From Anaeromusa acidaminophila DSM 3853 (GTDB lineage Bacteria; Bacillota; Negativicutes; Anaeromusales; Anaeromusaceae): a stretch of 64,000 nt of DNA. Shown one piece after another: positions 33,475-42,238 of the stretch. The notes under the pieces were generated by a model, which was not told the origin of the DNA, did no database searches, and worked only from the letters and a program-made list of their open reading frames with translations. Position 1 is the stretch's first letter. Each line of letters opens with the position of its first letter. A program made the translations under genes and the position numbers. The DNA lies in assembly GCF_000374545.1 (NCBI RefSeq), contig NZ_KB894594.1:1-64000 (forward strand), read 5' to 3'.

Positions 33475-33488
33475 TTTTAGTATACGGA
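33475..33488 (-). promoter_or_regulatory. TCCGTATACTAAAA motif upstream of Tad operon
   Basis: A perfect minus-strand copy 28 nt before the start of the HTH gene that heads the cpaB-tadZ-tadA-tadB-tadC operon. Confidence 0.78.
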
Positions 33489-33535
33489 AATCGTTTAACA
33501 TTTTTCGTATAACAAAAATTTTTTTGAAAAAAATT

Positions 33536-33573
33536 TGAGGCCCACCAACTCTCATTGGTGAGCCTCGCTTTTA
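33536..33573 (-). terminator. Terminator
   Basis: GAGGCCCACCAA / TTGGTGAGCCTC with a TCTCA-type loop, overlapping the end of the M23 gene; T-rich sequence follows in the minus direction. Confidence 0.8.
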
Positions 33574-33999
33574 TTCCCATATTTTCATTGGATCTACATA
33601 CTGTCCATCCTTAACATATTCTAAGTGTACATGAGGTCCCGTAGAGTTCCCGGTACTTCCCACAGCCGCAATGGTATCACTTTGCTTAACGGTTTGCCCC
33701 ACTTGAACGTAAATTTGGCTGCAATGACCATATAGGGTATAGGTTGTTCCGCCATGATATAGAACAACTACATTACCATATCCGCCATACCATCCTGCAA
33801 AGGTTACTTGCCCTTCCCATACGGCTGGTATTGGAGCTCCCATGTCGCCGGCAATATCAATTCCCGTATGAAAACTCCTTTCCCCTGAAATAGGGTGAAT
33901 CCTCCAACCAAACGGGGAAGTAATTGTCATTGCATAAGAAGTCATAGGGCAAAATAATGCCATTAGCAAAACGAAGATAATAATTTTTGTTTTTTTCAT
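33571..33999 (-). CDS. M23 (LytM) peptidase, secreted
   Basis: M23 enzymes cut peptide cross-links in the wall. The 142-aa protein has a signal peptide (1-23) and almost nothing but the catalytic domain. Zinc ligands are H44 and D48 (FHTGIDIA) and the second His of HVHLEY near residue 125; TLYGHC supplies the other catalytic His. It ends a long operon headed at 40247 and could open the wall for the pilus or a transfer machine. Confidence 0.9.
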   Translation of the reverse strand: MKKTKIIIFVLLMALFCPMTSYAMTITSPFGWRIHPISGERSFHTGIDIAGDMGAPIPAVWEGQVTFAGWYGGYGNVVVLYHGGTTYTLYGHCSQIYVQVGQTVKQSDTIAAVGSTGNSTGPHVHLEYVKDGQYVDPMKIWE

Positions 34000-34048
34000 G
34001 AGTATTTGTACACGCTGGAATAAATTCCAGTTTCACCTTACACCACCT

Positions 34049-37000
34049 TTACTGAGCTTTTTGAAATTGGTCTTCCCAATATTTCAGCCTTTGTTTTTCC
34101 ACCTCCAAATCAATTTCATCTTTAGGAAGATCATCTGCATAAAATATAGTGCGGTCCGTTTCCTCTGTTTTCTTTAAATCCCCGTCCCGAATGAGCCTAT
34201 TTATAAACCGCCGAGGCAAAGGCAATTTTAAAGTTTCGATGATTTCCTCATCATGAGGAGGGAGCACTGTCACAGGAGCACTTCGCACCAAGATGGGCTC
34301 GCTATGGAAATGTGAAAACTGATTATTGATTTTTATTACGCACATGCCAATAGGTTGTTTAGTAAGCCAGGTTGGTACGTCCCTATCATCTAGCCTGGCA
34401 TTCCTTGATAATGCGGTGGTAATCATTTGCACATCTTCTTGTGTACCCAGTCGATGTGCAATAATTACACCGACATTCGTTAAAACCGCATCTGGAAGAT
34501 GTTGCGGCGCCTGACCTATAACCATGGCAAATAATCCATATTCACGCGCTTCATTCAGCAGTATTTGGTATATATCTTCGTTTACACCTAACGGCGGGTC
34601 CTGATTGGGGCTGCATGGAAAGACTTCATGTGCTTCTTCCAGAATAAAGAGTCGCTCTTCCACAAGCTTTTCAAAGGACTTCATATCCTTCGAATAAAGA
34701 AATACACCCCAAGTAATGAGCCCCAAGATAAACTTTTTAGGCATATCATCGAGCATCCCGCCTTCAAGAACAATAATTCGTTTACCGTTGATAAGGTCTT
34801 CTATTTTTACAATCTGGTCTCGGTCCCGAGAGCAATACATTTCTCGCAAGTTGCGAGTCATAAACGCATTCGTTTTCGTTAGAATGGAATCGTAAGCGTC
34901 AACCATATTTCTTCCAGCAGGGTTTGATACGGCTGCCTGTCGTAGTGCATTGATTCGTTCTAACACATCCGCTAAGGTCACATTGTAGACCAATTCATAG
35001 GCATTTTCTGACTCTACGGCGATGGTTCCGGCACCAGTTCTTGGATTCTTTTCCAGCACTCCTTGTTTTAAAAATAGCTCCTCCGCGACTTTATCAAATA
35101 CGCCTTTTTGCTTATTACCAAAACCATATGCAAGGCAAAGACTTTCATGAACTTTATTCATCCAGTCCATGACCGATATTCCCATAGGAGGAACATATAC
35201 CTGCATTCGTATAGGGCGTACTCCTTCTGCGTAAAGCGAGAAAAAGTCAAAGTCCTCGTCAGGCACAAACCGCTTCAATATTCTCCAAGACTTTTTCCAA
35301 TCCAACGCAAGGATTTTCTTTTTTGGGCAATTCTTTGCAATGCCTTCTGCGATCCGTTGGCTTGTTGTTGTTTTACCGCAACCAGAAGCACCACACACTA
35401 ATATGTGCATTAGCTCTTTTTCTTTAAAGGAGTATTCAAATTCAGGTTCTCCTGTTTCATGACTGATTTGCTTTCCTACATAAATTTCCCCTTGTTTATC
35501 CGCACGAAGGGTAAATGCTGGAATGTTTTGGGCCGTTGTAAATATACCCCCGGCTTCAACCCTTGGTGGATGCGTCAATCCCGCCAATTCAGTGGGCAAC
35601 AAGACGGTACTATGCTCATAAGCTTCCGCAATCCCCGGTATAACTTCCTTTTTTGTACAAGTAGTAAATGTGCTCATGTGTCGAAGTAAATGCTCACTCA
35701 TATATGGCGGCGGCGTGTATACCTGTACAGGGCTGACAAGAGAACCGTCACCTCCAAATGCAGCTTCTGCTAAAGCGCCGATTGCTTTTTTCAGTTGAGG
35801 ATCATGACTTGAAATAAACACTTCTACATAGAAAGCTCCATCAGCAATCGCTTTGGTAAATCGCAGATTTTGTTCTTCAAATACTTTTGCCATATTAGCT
35901 TTAACTTCATCGTATTTTGTGTAGGTTTTGCTCATACCAACCGATGGTCCTAAGCCCATATTGGCGCCGGTTCCTGCACTTAACCCATTAGCAACACCTT
36001 CAGAGCGACCTAGTGAATGCCCAGTTCCTTCGGATCGGCCCTGTGTAGTTCCTGCTGCCTGTGATTGTGTCTGCGAAATATTTTGAGTTGTGCCGGCGCT
36101 TTTAGATAGCGAATCGTTTACACCTAATGATTGAGTTTGCCCTCTACCTACAGAAGCCGTTTGCCCTGAATTGGTCGATAACCCATCTGTATGCGTGGTA
36201 CCTTGTGCTTTTGACCACCCATCAGAAACGGATTGTCCATGGCTTTGGGACTGGCTATTGGCTACTGAATGAGAGTTTGCTACAGAATAACTGGTACCCT
36301 GCGAGCTACCCTGTGATGTTCCATTTGATAAAGCCCTGGATGTACCTACAGAATGGCTGCTTCCTGCTGATTCTCCATTTGAAACGGAATGTGAATTTGA
36401 TAGACTATTTGACTGAGATTGACTAGTAGAAGTTCCGGTAGTATCACCTTGTCCCCAGCCTCTACTTACACCCTCACCAACATTAGCGCCGCGCCCAGAA
36501 GATACTCCATCACTCCAATTGGCGCTAGATCCCATTGTGCTTGAATTAGAAAATGAATCCATTTCTGATGTTCCGCTGCCATTGGATAAAGAACCGTTTC
36601 CTCCAACACCCACAAAGGGCAACGAAGCATTCATACCTATAGAGCCAGCTTCATTTGTTGACATGCCGCTTGCATGGCCACTTGAACTAGAACTAGATGC
36701 TGAATTTCCGCCACCCACCATGGAACTGGTACCCGAATTAACACTCATGCCACGATTTTGGCTTTCGCCATAGTTATAGCTGTTGGAATGGCCTGCCGAA
36801 GTTCCAGTTCCTACTGAATTTGTTTGACCAACAGTAGTCCCGTCCGTTGTGGTTCTACTTACTCCATGATTGGTTCCATAAGACTCATTGGTACCATTAG
36901 TCAATGTTTGGCTTGTACCTTGATTTGTTCCATAATTTTGTCCATGCGAAACCGTTTGACCGTTTGTTACTGTTTGTCCCACTGTATTAGTAAGGGACTC

Positions 37001-38134
37001 CCCTTTAGAATGTGAAATGCTGTCAGTATGACTGGTGCCATCAGAAGAACTATGCCCAATGCCCTCAGAAACACCGAAGGACTGCTGATTAGAATCAGCT
37101 ATCCCCTGTGAGATGCCTCGACTTACTCCGTTAGTATCCGATATCCCATTTCCAATACTAACTCCTTGGGTATTCGTATTAGAAACCCCTTCTGAGTAGG
37201 ATAGGTTGGAACTATCTGTATCGGTAACACCGTTGTTATGTGTCAAAGAAGCGGACAGATTCCCAGCAAACACCATTGGCATTGACATTCCAATATTGGT
37301 TGATATGTTTTCCGCAGCACGACTTTTATAATACCCAAATTTTGTTGCTACAACTTTTGAGTAAGCAATTATTTCCCTATGTTGAATCGGGGTAGCGTTA
37401 ACCAGCATAGCAAAATGATGCTTCATCATTCCGCGAAATAGTTCTTCATTTTGTTCTTGCGAGTCGGGTGTTGGGTCTCCGCCTTTCATTCCGGCCTTTC
37501 CTAATCCCTGAGCGCTGGTTGAGTGAACCCTAGGAATACCTCGCAGCACTTGCAAGTTAGAGGCGTTTTCCATAGTATTTTTTATAATGGTTGCTTCTTC
37601 AAGAGTTAACAATTGAGTTGTTGATTGCCGATAATTCGAGCGGAGCAAGGATACGATGGCAATATAGTCTTCTTCGACTTGTTCTAACGCTACTTCTATG
37701 GTCGAGCGTAAAGCTAATTCCGTATCGTCCATATCTGGAACTGGAAGTATTCTTCTGGCTCCATAGCAGTAGATTAACCCCATTGGGCGGGGCTTTAGAA
37801 TATTGGCGCATACCATGAGGAAGAAAATATCTTGCCGCCAGATAGCGGTCATTAAATCTCCATGAATTTTCATCAAACTTTGCTTTTCGCGAAGTTCCTT
37901 AGGGATACTCACGAGGCGAAGTAATTTGACTACTTCTATACATTCCGTCCATACATCCGGTTCATCGTCCGACGAAATTAAAAGATGATAAATCATGGCT
38001 TTCGCATTGCCATCATCGTCAGACAAAATGTAACTGTTTAGGACTCTGAGATCATCATGCTCTAAATCCGGATGAAGTGAATGCAAAACATAGTCTTCTT
38101 CCATGTTCCCACGGTTTGTTCTATCTTCCGACAT
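34049..38134 (-). CDS. Giant HerA/VirB4-like ATPase with a Ser/Gly/Asn/Thr-rich repeat region
   Basis: The start is 38134 (MSEDRTN) after AAAGGGGTGG, giving 1,361 residues. Residues 1-285 form a helical, unassigned domain. Residues about 285-735 are an extreme low-complexity region built from short units such as GVSxGxSQG, SHSxGxSxT and GTSxGxSNS. From about 860 comes a DUF87/HerA-type ATPase: Walker A (CGASGCGKTTTSQ, near 920) and Walker B (RLFILEEAHEVFP, near 1165). Such ATPases pump DNA in conjugation or drive repair. A membrane-protein gene lies just upstream, so a membrane-linked DNA pump is plausible. Confidence 0.8.
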   Translation of the reverse strand: MSEDRTNRGNMEEDYVLHSLHPDLEHDDLRVLNSYILSDDDGNAKAMIYHLLISSDDEPDVWTECIEVVKLLRLVSIPKELREKQSLMKIHGDLMTAIWRQDIFFLMVCANILKPRPMGLIYCYGARRILPVPDMDDTELALRSTIEVALEQVEEDYIAIVSLLRSNYRQSTTQLLTLEEATIIKNTMENASNLQVLRGIPRVHSTSAQGLGKAGMKGGDPTPDSQEQNEELFRGMMKHHFAMLVNATPIQHREIIAYSKVVATKFGYYKSRAAENISTNIGMSMPMVFAGNLSASLTHNNGVTDTDSSNLSYSEGVSNTNTQGVSIGNGISDTNGVSRGISQGIADSNQQSFGVSEGIGHSSSDGTSHTDSISHSKGESLTNTVGQTVTNGQTVSHGQNYGTNQGTSQTLTNGTNESYGTNHGVSRTTTDGTTVGQTNSVGTGTSAGHSNSYNYGESQNRGMSVNSGTSSMVGGGNSASSSSSSGHASGMSTNEAGSIGMNASLPFVGVGGNGSLSNGSGTSEMDSFSNSSTMGSSANWSDGVSSGRGANVGEGVSRGWGQGDTTGTSTSQSQSNSLSNSHSVSNGESAGSSHSVGTSRALSNGTSQGSSQGTSYSVANSHSVANSQSQSHGQSVSDGWSKAQGTTHTDGLSTNSGQTASVGRGQTQSLGVNDSLSKSAGTTQNISQTQSQAAGTTQGRSEGTGHSLGRSEGVANGLSAGTGANMGLGPSVGMSKTYTKYDEVKANMAKVFEEQNLRFTKAIADGAFYVEVFISSHDPQLKKAIGALAEAAFGGDGSLVSPVQVYTPPPYMSEHLLRHMSTFTTCTKKEVIPGIAEAYEHSTVLLPTELAGLTHPPRVEAGGIFTTAQNIPAFTLRADKQGEIYVGKQISHETGEPEFEYSFKEKELMHILVCGASGCGKTTTSQRIAEGIAKNCPKKKILALDWKKSWRILKRFVPDEDFDFFSLYAEGVRPIRMQVYVPPMGISVMDWMNKVHESLCLAYGFGNKQKGVFDKVAEELFLKQGVLEKNPRTGAGTIAVESENAYELVYNVTLADVLERINALRQAAVSNPAGRNMVDAYDSILTKTNAFMTRNLREMYCSRDRDQIVKIEDLINGKRIIVLEGGMLDDMPKKFILGLITWGVFLYSKDMKSFEKLVEERLFILEEAHEVFPCSPNQDPPLGVNEDIYQILLNEAREYGLFAMVIGQAPQHLPDAVLTNVGVIIAHRLGTQEDVQMITTALSRNARLDDRDVPTWLTKQPIGMCVIKINNQFSHFHSEPILVRSAPVTVLPPHDEEIIETLKLPLPRRFINRLIRDGDLKKTEETDRTIFYADDLPKDEIDLEVEKQRLKYWEDQFQKAQ
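35925..37310 (-). repeat. Low-complexity coding repeat
   Basis: About 1.4 kb encodes the Ser/Gly/Asn/Thr-rich part of the giant ATPase. At DNA level the units are irregular and short, with many synonymous changes, so it is an old protein repeat rather than a recent tandem array. Confidence 0.8.
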
Positions 38135-38148
38135 GTTTACCACCCCTT

Positions 38149-38889
38149 TTAATAGTTTCTGTAATTCTCTTCCTCATGCTTTTTCTTTTGATTGCCAGTA
38201 CGCATTTGTCTTGACATTTCTTTCTCAAAAATTTCCCCAGCACTATATTTTTGCCAGTACTCCCATATGGTTTTCCCATATAGAATGGGGACGATCGCGG
38301 CAATGTAGTCTCGTGCCATTGGTAAATAACCCATAACAGCGGAAGTCGTTGCAGGAGCAGATGGGTTTTTATGAAGACTTGTTGAGCCGATTGCGGAAAC
38401 TCCCGTGTTGAACCACAATAAGATTTCAATAAGCATTATCGCACCAACATAGGCAACGGTATACGTTTCCACCGTTTGTGACAATTCTTCGCGGTCACCT
38501 TTTAGAAAACGTACAGACAGGGCCCCCATTGTCCACATAAGGGTTGTTGAATATAATATGGCAGGTGAGCTGATCACCGTCGCAGCTGCTATAACCACAA
38601 CATAGACTGCATATTTTACAAGCAGGACCTTTTTCTTTCCGTTTAGCGTATCTTCATCGTAGGTTGCGATTTGGGTACTTGCATCATCAATATCCTCATT
38701 GTTAAATCGCCTTTTGGTTAGTTTTGTTGCCAGTTGTGTCTGGAATTTCATTCTCCATTTGTAGATAAAAAGCATAGCGGTTGTCAAAATGACTATTGCT
38801 ATATTACTTATCACAAACCAATATAAAGTAACCGCGGCGTTATAATGATATATTTTCAGGGTGTTTATCAGATTATGAAGTACATCCAT
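38149..38889 (-). CDS. Multi-pass membrane protein
   Basis: The start is 38889 (MDVLHNL) with AAAGGAG upstream. About four membrane helices are visible (LYWFVISNIAIVILTTAMLF, VVVIAAATVISSPAILY, AYVGAIMLIEILLWF and a weaker one near 200). The layout of several helices with loops recalls TrbL/VirB6 channel proteins, but no motif proves it. It ends 14 bp before the giant ATPase start. Confidence 0.65.
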   Translation of the reverse strand: MDVLHNLINTLKIYHYNAAVTLYWFVISNIAIVILTTAMLFIYKWRMKFQTQLATKLTKRRFNNEDIDDASTQIATYDEDTLNGKKKVLLVKYAVYVVVIAAATVISSPAILYSTTLMWTMGALSVRFLKGDREELSQTVETYTVAYVGAIMLIEILLWFNTGVSAIGSTSLHKNPSAPATTSAVMGYLPMARDYIAAIVPILYGKTIWEYWQKYSAGEIFEKEMSRQMRTGNQKKKHEEENYRNY

Positions 38890-38903
38890 CAGGTGTCGCT
38901 CCT

Positions 38904-40247
38904 TTAATTCAATTCTTTGGGCCAACACTTTTTCGACTTAAATTCTTCAAAGGTTATGATTGATACAATTCCTCCCTCTTTTTTTCTAAACTGTTCAATG
39001 TTTTTAATTTCCGATCCATATTTATCGATCAGTACAAAATTGACCAATTTTAATAGCCTATCTTTTACACCTGCATTTTTTGTCACGAAGTATACTTCTT
39101 TTGAATAGGCTAAGATTTTTTGGATTTTATGCTCAAACATATCGTCCGTATAATTCCCGCACTCTACCTCTATGTGAAATTCCAGCCCTCCTTCTTGGGC
39201 TAATACATCACAGATGGAATCTCCTATAGGAGTTTTTACGCGGACTTCTCTACTTGTCTTAAACCCAACTTCCTTTAGCCTGGTTTCAACCTGTTCAATC
39301 ATTGCTCCATGTTCAGGACTTTTTGCTTGCTCTACATAATCATAGTATTTTGATTTTCTTGGGGGTTTATTAGGCAATCCTTTTTCCTCGAGGATGTCCT
39401 GGTAATACTTTTCTCCCCGTGTGGAAAGTAAAAAGATATTCGGTGAGCGCCCCGTCCCTATGGAAATCTTGTCTTGCATTTGGTGCAAGACTGCCTTTTT
39501 TTCTAATTCATTAAAATCTTTATGCAGCTTCATTTGGCCTTGAATTACTCCCGCAAGTTGCAGCATTTCTGTAATATCCTTTATTAGAAAGTCGCCTGTT
39601 TCACCAATCGCCTGCACAATCTCTTTCTGGACATCTGTCAAAGAGCTTTTTGCATGGCCCCCAGTAACAGAAATCGCTGGTGCGCTGTTTTGCACGCGAG
39701 GAGGAATTGTTGACTCACCTGCCTCTAGGCAAGGAACCTCAGGGGGGGCTTCCGTCTTTTCCTCAGACGCTATTTCTTCAATCATTCCTGTATTTTCGTT
39801 GCGTTTCATTGCTAACAATTCCTCATACGATATAGGCCCTTTTTCTTGTTGTTTATTTCCAGCGCTTTCTTCTCGTGTTTCTTGAAGAGATGCTTCTTTT
39901 ATGGATTCTATTTCCACTTTCAAGGTACCAACATGATTTTCCAACTCATGGATAATATGATGGCGGCTCATAATTTTAGCTTGATGGGTCATAATGATAA
40001 ATAACCCTTTTTTCTTGGCACTCCAATTATTTTTATCCTTATCCTGGATTCTCTCCCAATCGTCTCCCAACGCTTGGTTTAGAATGTCATTTATTGCCGC
40101 TTTGTATTCAGAAAGCTCCTCTGTTTTTTTCTCAGCAATCTCTTTTTGAGTTTCATATAATGATTCCATATAGGAATTGGCACTAGACAGTGTTTGAATT
40201 CGTTCTTCTGCTGCGCGTAATTGCATGAGTAATACTGTATCATTCAC
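38904..40247 (-). CDS. Coiled-coil protein with nuclease-like C-terminus
   Basis: Residues 1-125 are predicted coiled coil. The middle (about 200-285) contains winged-helix-like segments (LTDVQKEIVQAIGETGDFLIKDITEMLQLAG). The C-terminal 140 residues include GDSICDVLAQEGGLEFHIEVECGNYTDDMFEHKIQKILAYSKEVYFVT, a D...ExE...K pattern close to PD-(D/E)XK nucleases. It heads an operon with the membrane protein, giant ATPase and M23 peptidase, and has a TCCGTATACT motif 35 nt upstream. Confidence 0.65.
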   Translation of the reverse strand: MNDTVLLMQLRAAEERIQTLSSANSYMESLYETQKEIAEKKTEELSEYKAAINDILNQALGDDWERIQDKDKNNWSAKKKGLFIIMTHQAKIMSRHHIIHELENHVGTLKVEIESIKEASLQETREESAGNKQQEKGPISYEELLAMKRNENTGMIEEIASEEKTEAPPEVPCLEAGESTIPPRVQNSAPAISVTGGHAKSSLTDVQKEIVQAIGETGDFLIKDITEMLQLAGVIQGQMKLHKDFNELEKKAVLHQMQDKISIGTGRSPNIFLLSTRGEKYYQDILEEKGLPNKPPRKSKYYDYVEQAKSPEHGAMIEQVETRLKEVGFKTSREVRVKTPIGDSICDVLAQEGGLEFHIEVECGNYTDDMFEHKIQKILAYSKEVYFVTKNAGVKDRLLKLVNFVLIDKYGSEIKNIEQFRKKEGGIVSIITFEEFKSKKCWPKELN

Positions 40248-40281
40248 AACCTTTTCCTCCGTTTTTCAAACTATTTCTCTC

Positions 40282-40295
40282 TTTTAGTATACGGA
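40282..40295 (-). promoter_or_regulatory. TCCGTATACTAAAA motif upstream of giant-ATPase operon
   Basis: A perfect minus-strand copy 34 nt before the start at 40247. Confidence 0.75.
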
Positions 40296-40324
40296 GATTT
40301 GTTGTTTTATTTCTCGAAGCTTAT

Positions 40325-40375
40325 AAAGAAAAGCAAGCTCGCATAAAAGCGGTAGCCTGCTCTTCTTTATTTTGC
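40325..40375 (-). terminator. Terminator of VWA gene
   Basis: GCAGGCT-a-CCGC / GCG-a-GCTTGC stem followed by TTTTC in the minus direction, just after the VWA stop codon. Confidence 0.65.
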
Positions 40376-40381
40376 TTCTTT

Positions 40382-42190
40382 CTATTGTGCTGGAAAGTAA
40401 TTTTTCATCAGATTGACCAATTTCCTGGTTAATGTCCCAACATCTTTTACTAAGAGATTCTGTTGATAACAAGCTTTCACCGATTCAATACCAGCATCAT
40501 CCAACCCCACTCCAATGACCTGAATGTTACTTTCTTTGGAAAGAGCTGTACTTTGGTATCGTACATCGGCAGTCGAGTTGTATCTTGTACCAAACGCATC
40601 TAAATGATTGGGACTTCCGTCAGACAAAACAACAAGGATATTTTGTTCGCTGGGAGAGTTTTGGCTAATATAATCGTTAACCCAACGCAACGCGCATCCA
40701 TCCCTATTGCATCCATCTGCATCTTCGGACACTCGTGCTACATTCGCATAGTCCGAAAGGTAATTTTTCCGAAACGATTTATACAGAACGAGATTAATAG
40801 CTGATCTCCCATCGGGCGCGGAATGACCAATAATCGATATTGGTATTTCTGCTCGACGAAAGCATTCTGCTAAGACGACCGCAGCTTCTTTGGCAAATTG
40901 AATTCTACTCCCCCACATAGATCCTGACATGTCCAGTAACAGCGTAACCGCAACATCTAAATCATCTGAAAAATCGAGTGCTTTAGCAAATAACTCTTTT
41001 CGTTGTCCTCGAGCTACTTGTTTAAGGTTTAATTTTGCCCCGGTATTTACATTCATCCACTCATCTCTTTGTTGACGAATGGAATTTTTTAAATCCTTTG
41101 AGGTGGACACGATTAACCCCTTCTTGCTTTCTACGACCCGATTATATTCTGTAATATTGCGGCTTTTGATTTCAATTAGATTGCAATGAATTCCCTGATG
41201 AATTCCCCAACTTGTTGGCGCCTGAGAAACCGGTACCGATTCGGTTCGCATTTTCATCTCTTTTTCGACTTTTTTTATAAAGTCTTCAAGAAACTCTTCT
41301 TCTTCAGCAACCGCTTCTTCGGTCGCTTCCGTATCGGACGGATCAAGCTCATCGCCAGAGTTCATGCCGGTTCGTTCTTCAGAGGCTTCTTCCTTTTCTG
41401 GCTCATTGCCCGGCTGTTCTGTGTCAGGTTCATTTCCCTGCTCGGAATTTTCTTCTGCAGTTTTTTGAGGAATATCCTCTTTCTCCTCACTATCTTCTTG
41501 ATTATTTTGTTGATTCTCATTCGGGAAAGAAGAGGAGGATTGCGAAAATTCTTTTGTAGTAAACGTGGCTTGTATGATTTCTGCAATTTCTAATGCTGCG
41601 TCTAACCGGTCCTTACATTTGGGTAATTCTCTGGCCTTAATGGCCAACTCCATGACTTTTTGGAATACATCCAATTCTTCTTCGCTCAAATATAATGCAG
41701 GATCACCTTTTGAGGTTCCTAACATTACTTGATTTGCAAAGAAGTTCATCACGACATTAATTTTTGCTTGATCATGGTCTGGTTGGCTTAGTTGGAACAA
41801 TTCGTTTTTTCTCCATTGAACGAACCGTCCAAGGCCTGGCCATTTACAATAAGATAAGCCGTTCTCAATAGCAGCGTCTTCAATAATATTGAAAACGTGT
41901 TTTTGAAAAGCAGTCAGCTTATCTAGGAATGAAAAATCTGACCAAAACACATGTCCTAACTCATGAGCAACCTGCGCAAACATATGACGCAAGCCTGCTT
42001 TGAGTTGCATTTCTTCAGGAAGTTGTTCAATCCATTCATCATGGAATGTAACTGCTACAACCTTTCCATCAGTAAACGCAGTGGAATTACTAGAAATAAT
42101 CGTTTTGATTTTGCCTTCGGACCAAATGTTAATGGCCCGTTGAAGCATTTCCAGTGTTTCAGAAGACTTGAAAAAAGCATCGTTTATCAT
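40382..42190 (-). CDS. CobT-like VWA protein with HELGH metal motif
   Basis: The 602-aa protein has an N-terminal metallopeptidase-like helix with H76-E77-L-G-H80 (VAHELGHVFW), a highly acidic Glu/Asn/Gln linker (about 215-300), and a C-terminal von Willebrand A domain with the MIDAS motif DMSGSMWGS near 420. VWA proteins work with MoxR AAA+ ATPases as metal chelatases or chaperones. The upstream neighbour is exactly such an ATPase. The HELGH part may be a structural relic or a real peptidase. CAAGGAGG precedes the start. Confidence 0.85.
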   Translation of the reverse strand: MINDAFFKSSETLEMLQRAINIWSEGKIKTIISSNSTAFTDGKVVAVTFHDEWIEQLPEEMQLKAGLRHMFAQVAHELGHVFWSDFSFLDKLTAFQKHVFNIIEDAAIENGLSYCKWPGLGRFVQWRKNELFQLSQPDHDQAKINVVMNFFANQVMLGTSKGDPALYLSEEELDVFQKVMELAIKARELPKCKDRLDAALEIAEIIQATFTTKEFSQSSSSFPNENQQNNQEDSEEKEDIPQKTAEENSEQGNEPDTEQPGNEPEKEEASEERTGMNSGDELDPSDTEATEEAVAEEEEFLEDFIKKVEKEMKMRTESVPVSQAPTSWGIHQGIHCNLIEIKSRNITEYNRVVESKKGLIVSTSKDLKNSIRQQRDEWMNVNTGAKLNLKQVARGQRKELFAKALDFSDDLDVAVTLLLDMSGSMWGSRIQFAKEAAVVLAECFRRAEIPISIIGHSAPDGRSAINLVLYKSFRKNYLSDYANVARVSEDADGCNRDGCALRWVNDYISQNSPSEQNILVVLSDGSPNHLDAFGTRYNSTADVRYQSTALSKESNIQVIGVGLDDAGIESVKACYQQNLLVKDVGTLTRKLVNLMKNYFPAQ

Positions 42191-42238
42191 AATAATCCTC
42201 CTTGTGAATTATAGTAGAGAAGGGGCTTACGCCCCTCT

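Noticed and set aside
36519-36773. Plus-strand frame antisense to the giant ATPase
   Set aside because: It is the mirror of the serine-rich codons on the other strand (Glu/Pro/Leu-rich product), with no ribosome site.
35925-37310. Possible CRISPR-like or tandem DNA array in the serine-rich region
   Set aside because: The repeats are at protein level, short and irregular, in frame, and have no constant repeat/spacer pattern.
38149-38889. Assignment as TrbL/VirB6
   Set aside because: Only the number of membrane helices fits; no family motif is visible, so it is kept as an unassigned membrane protein.
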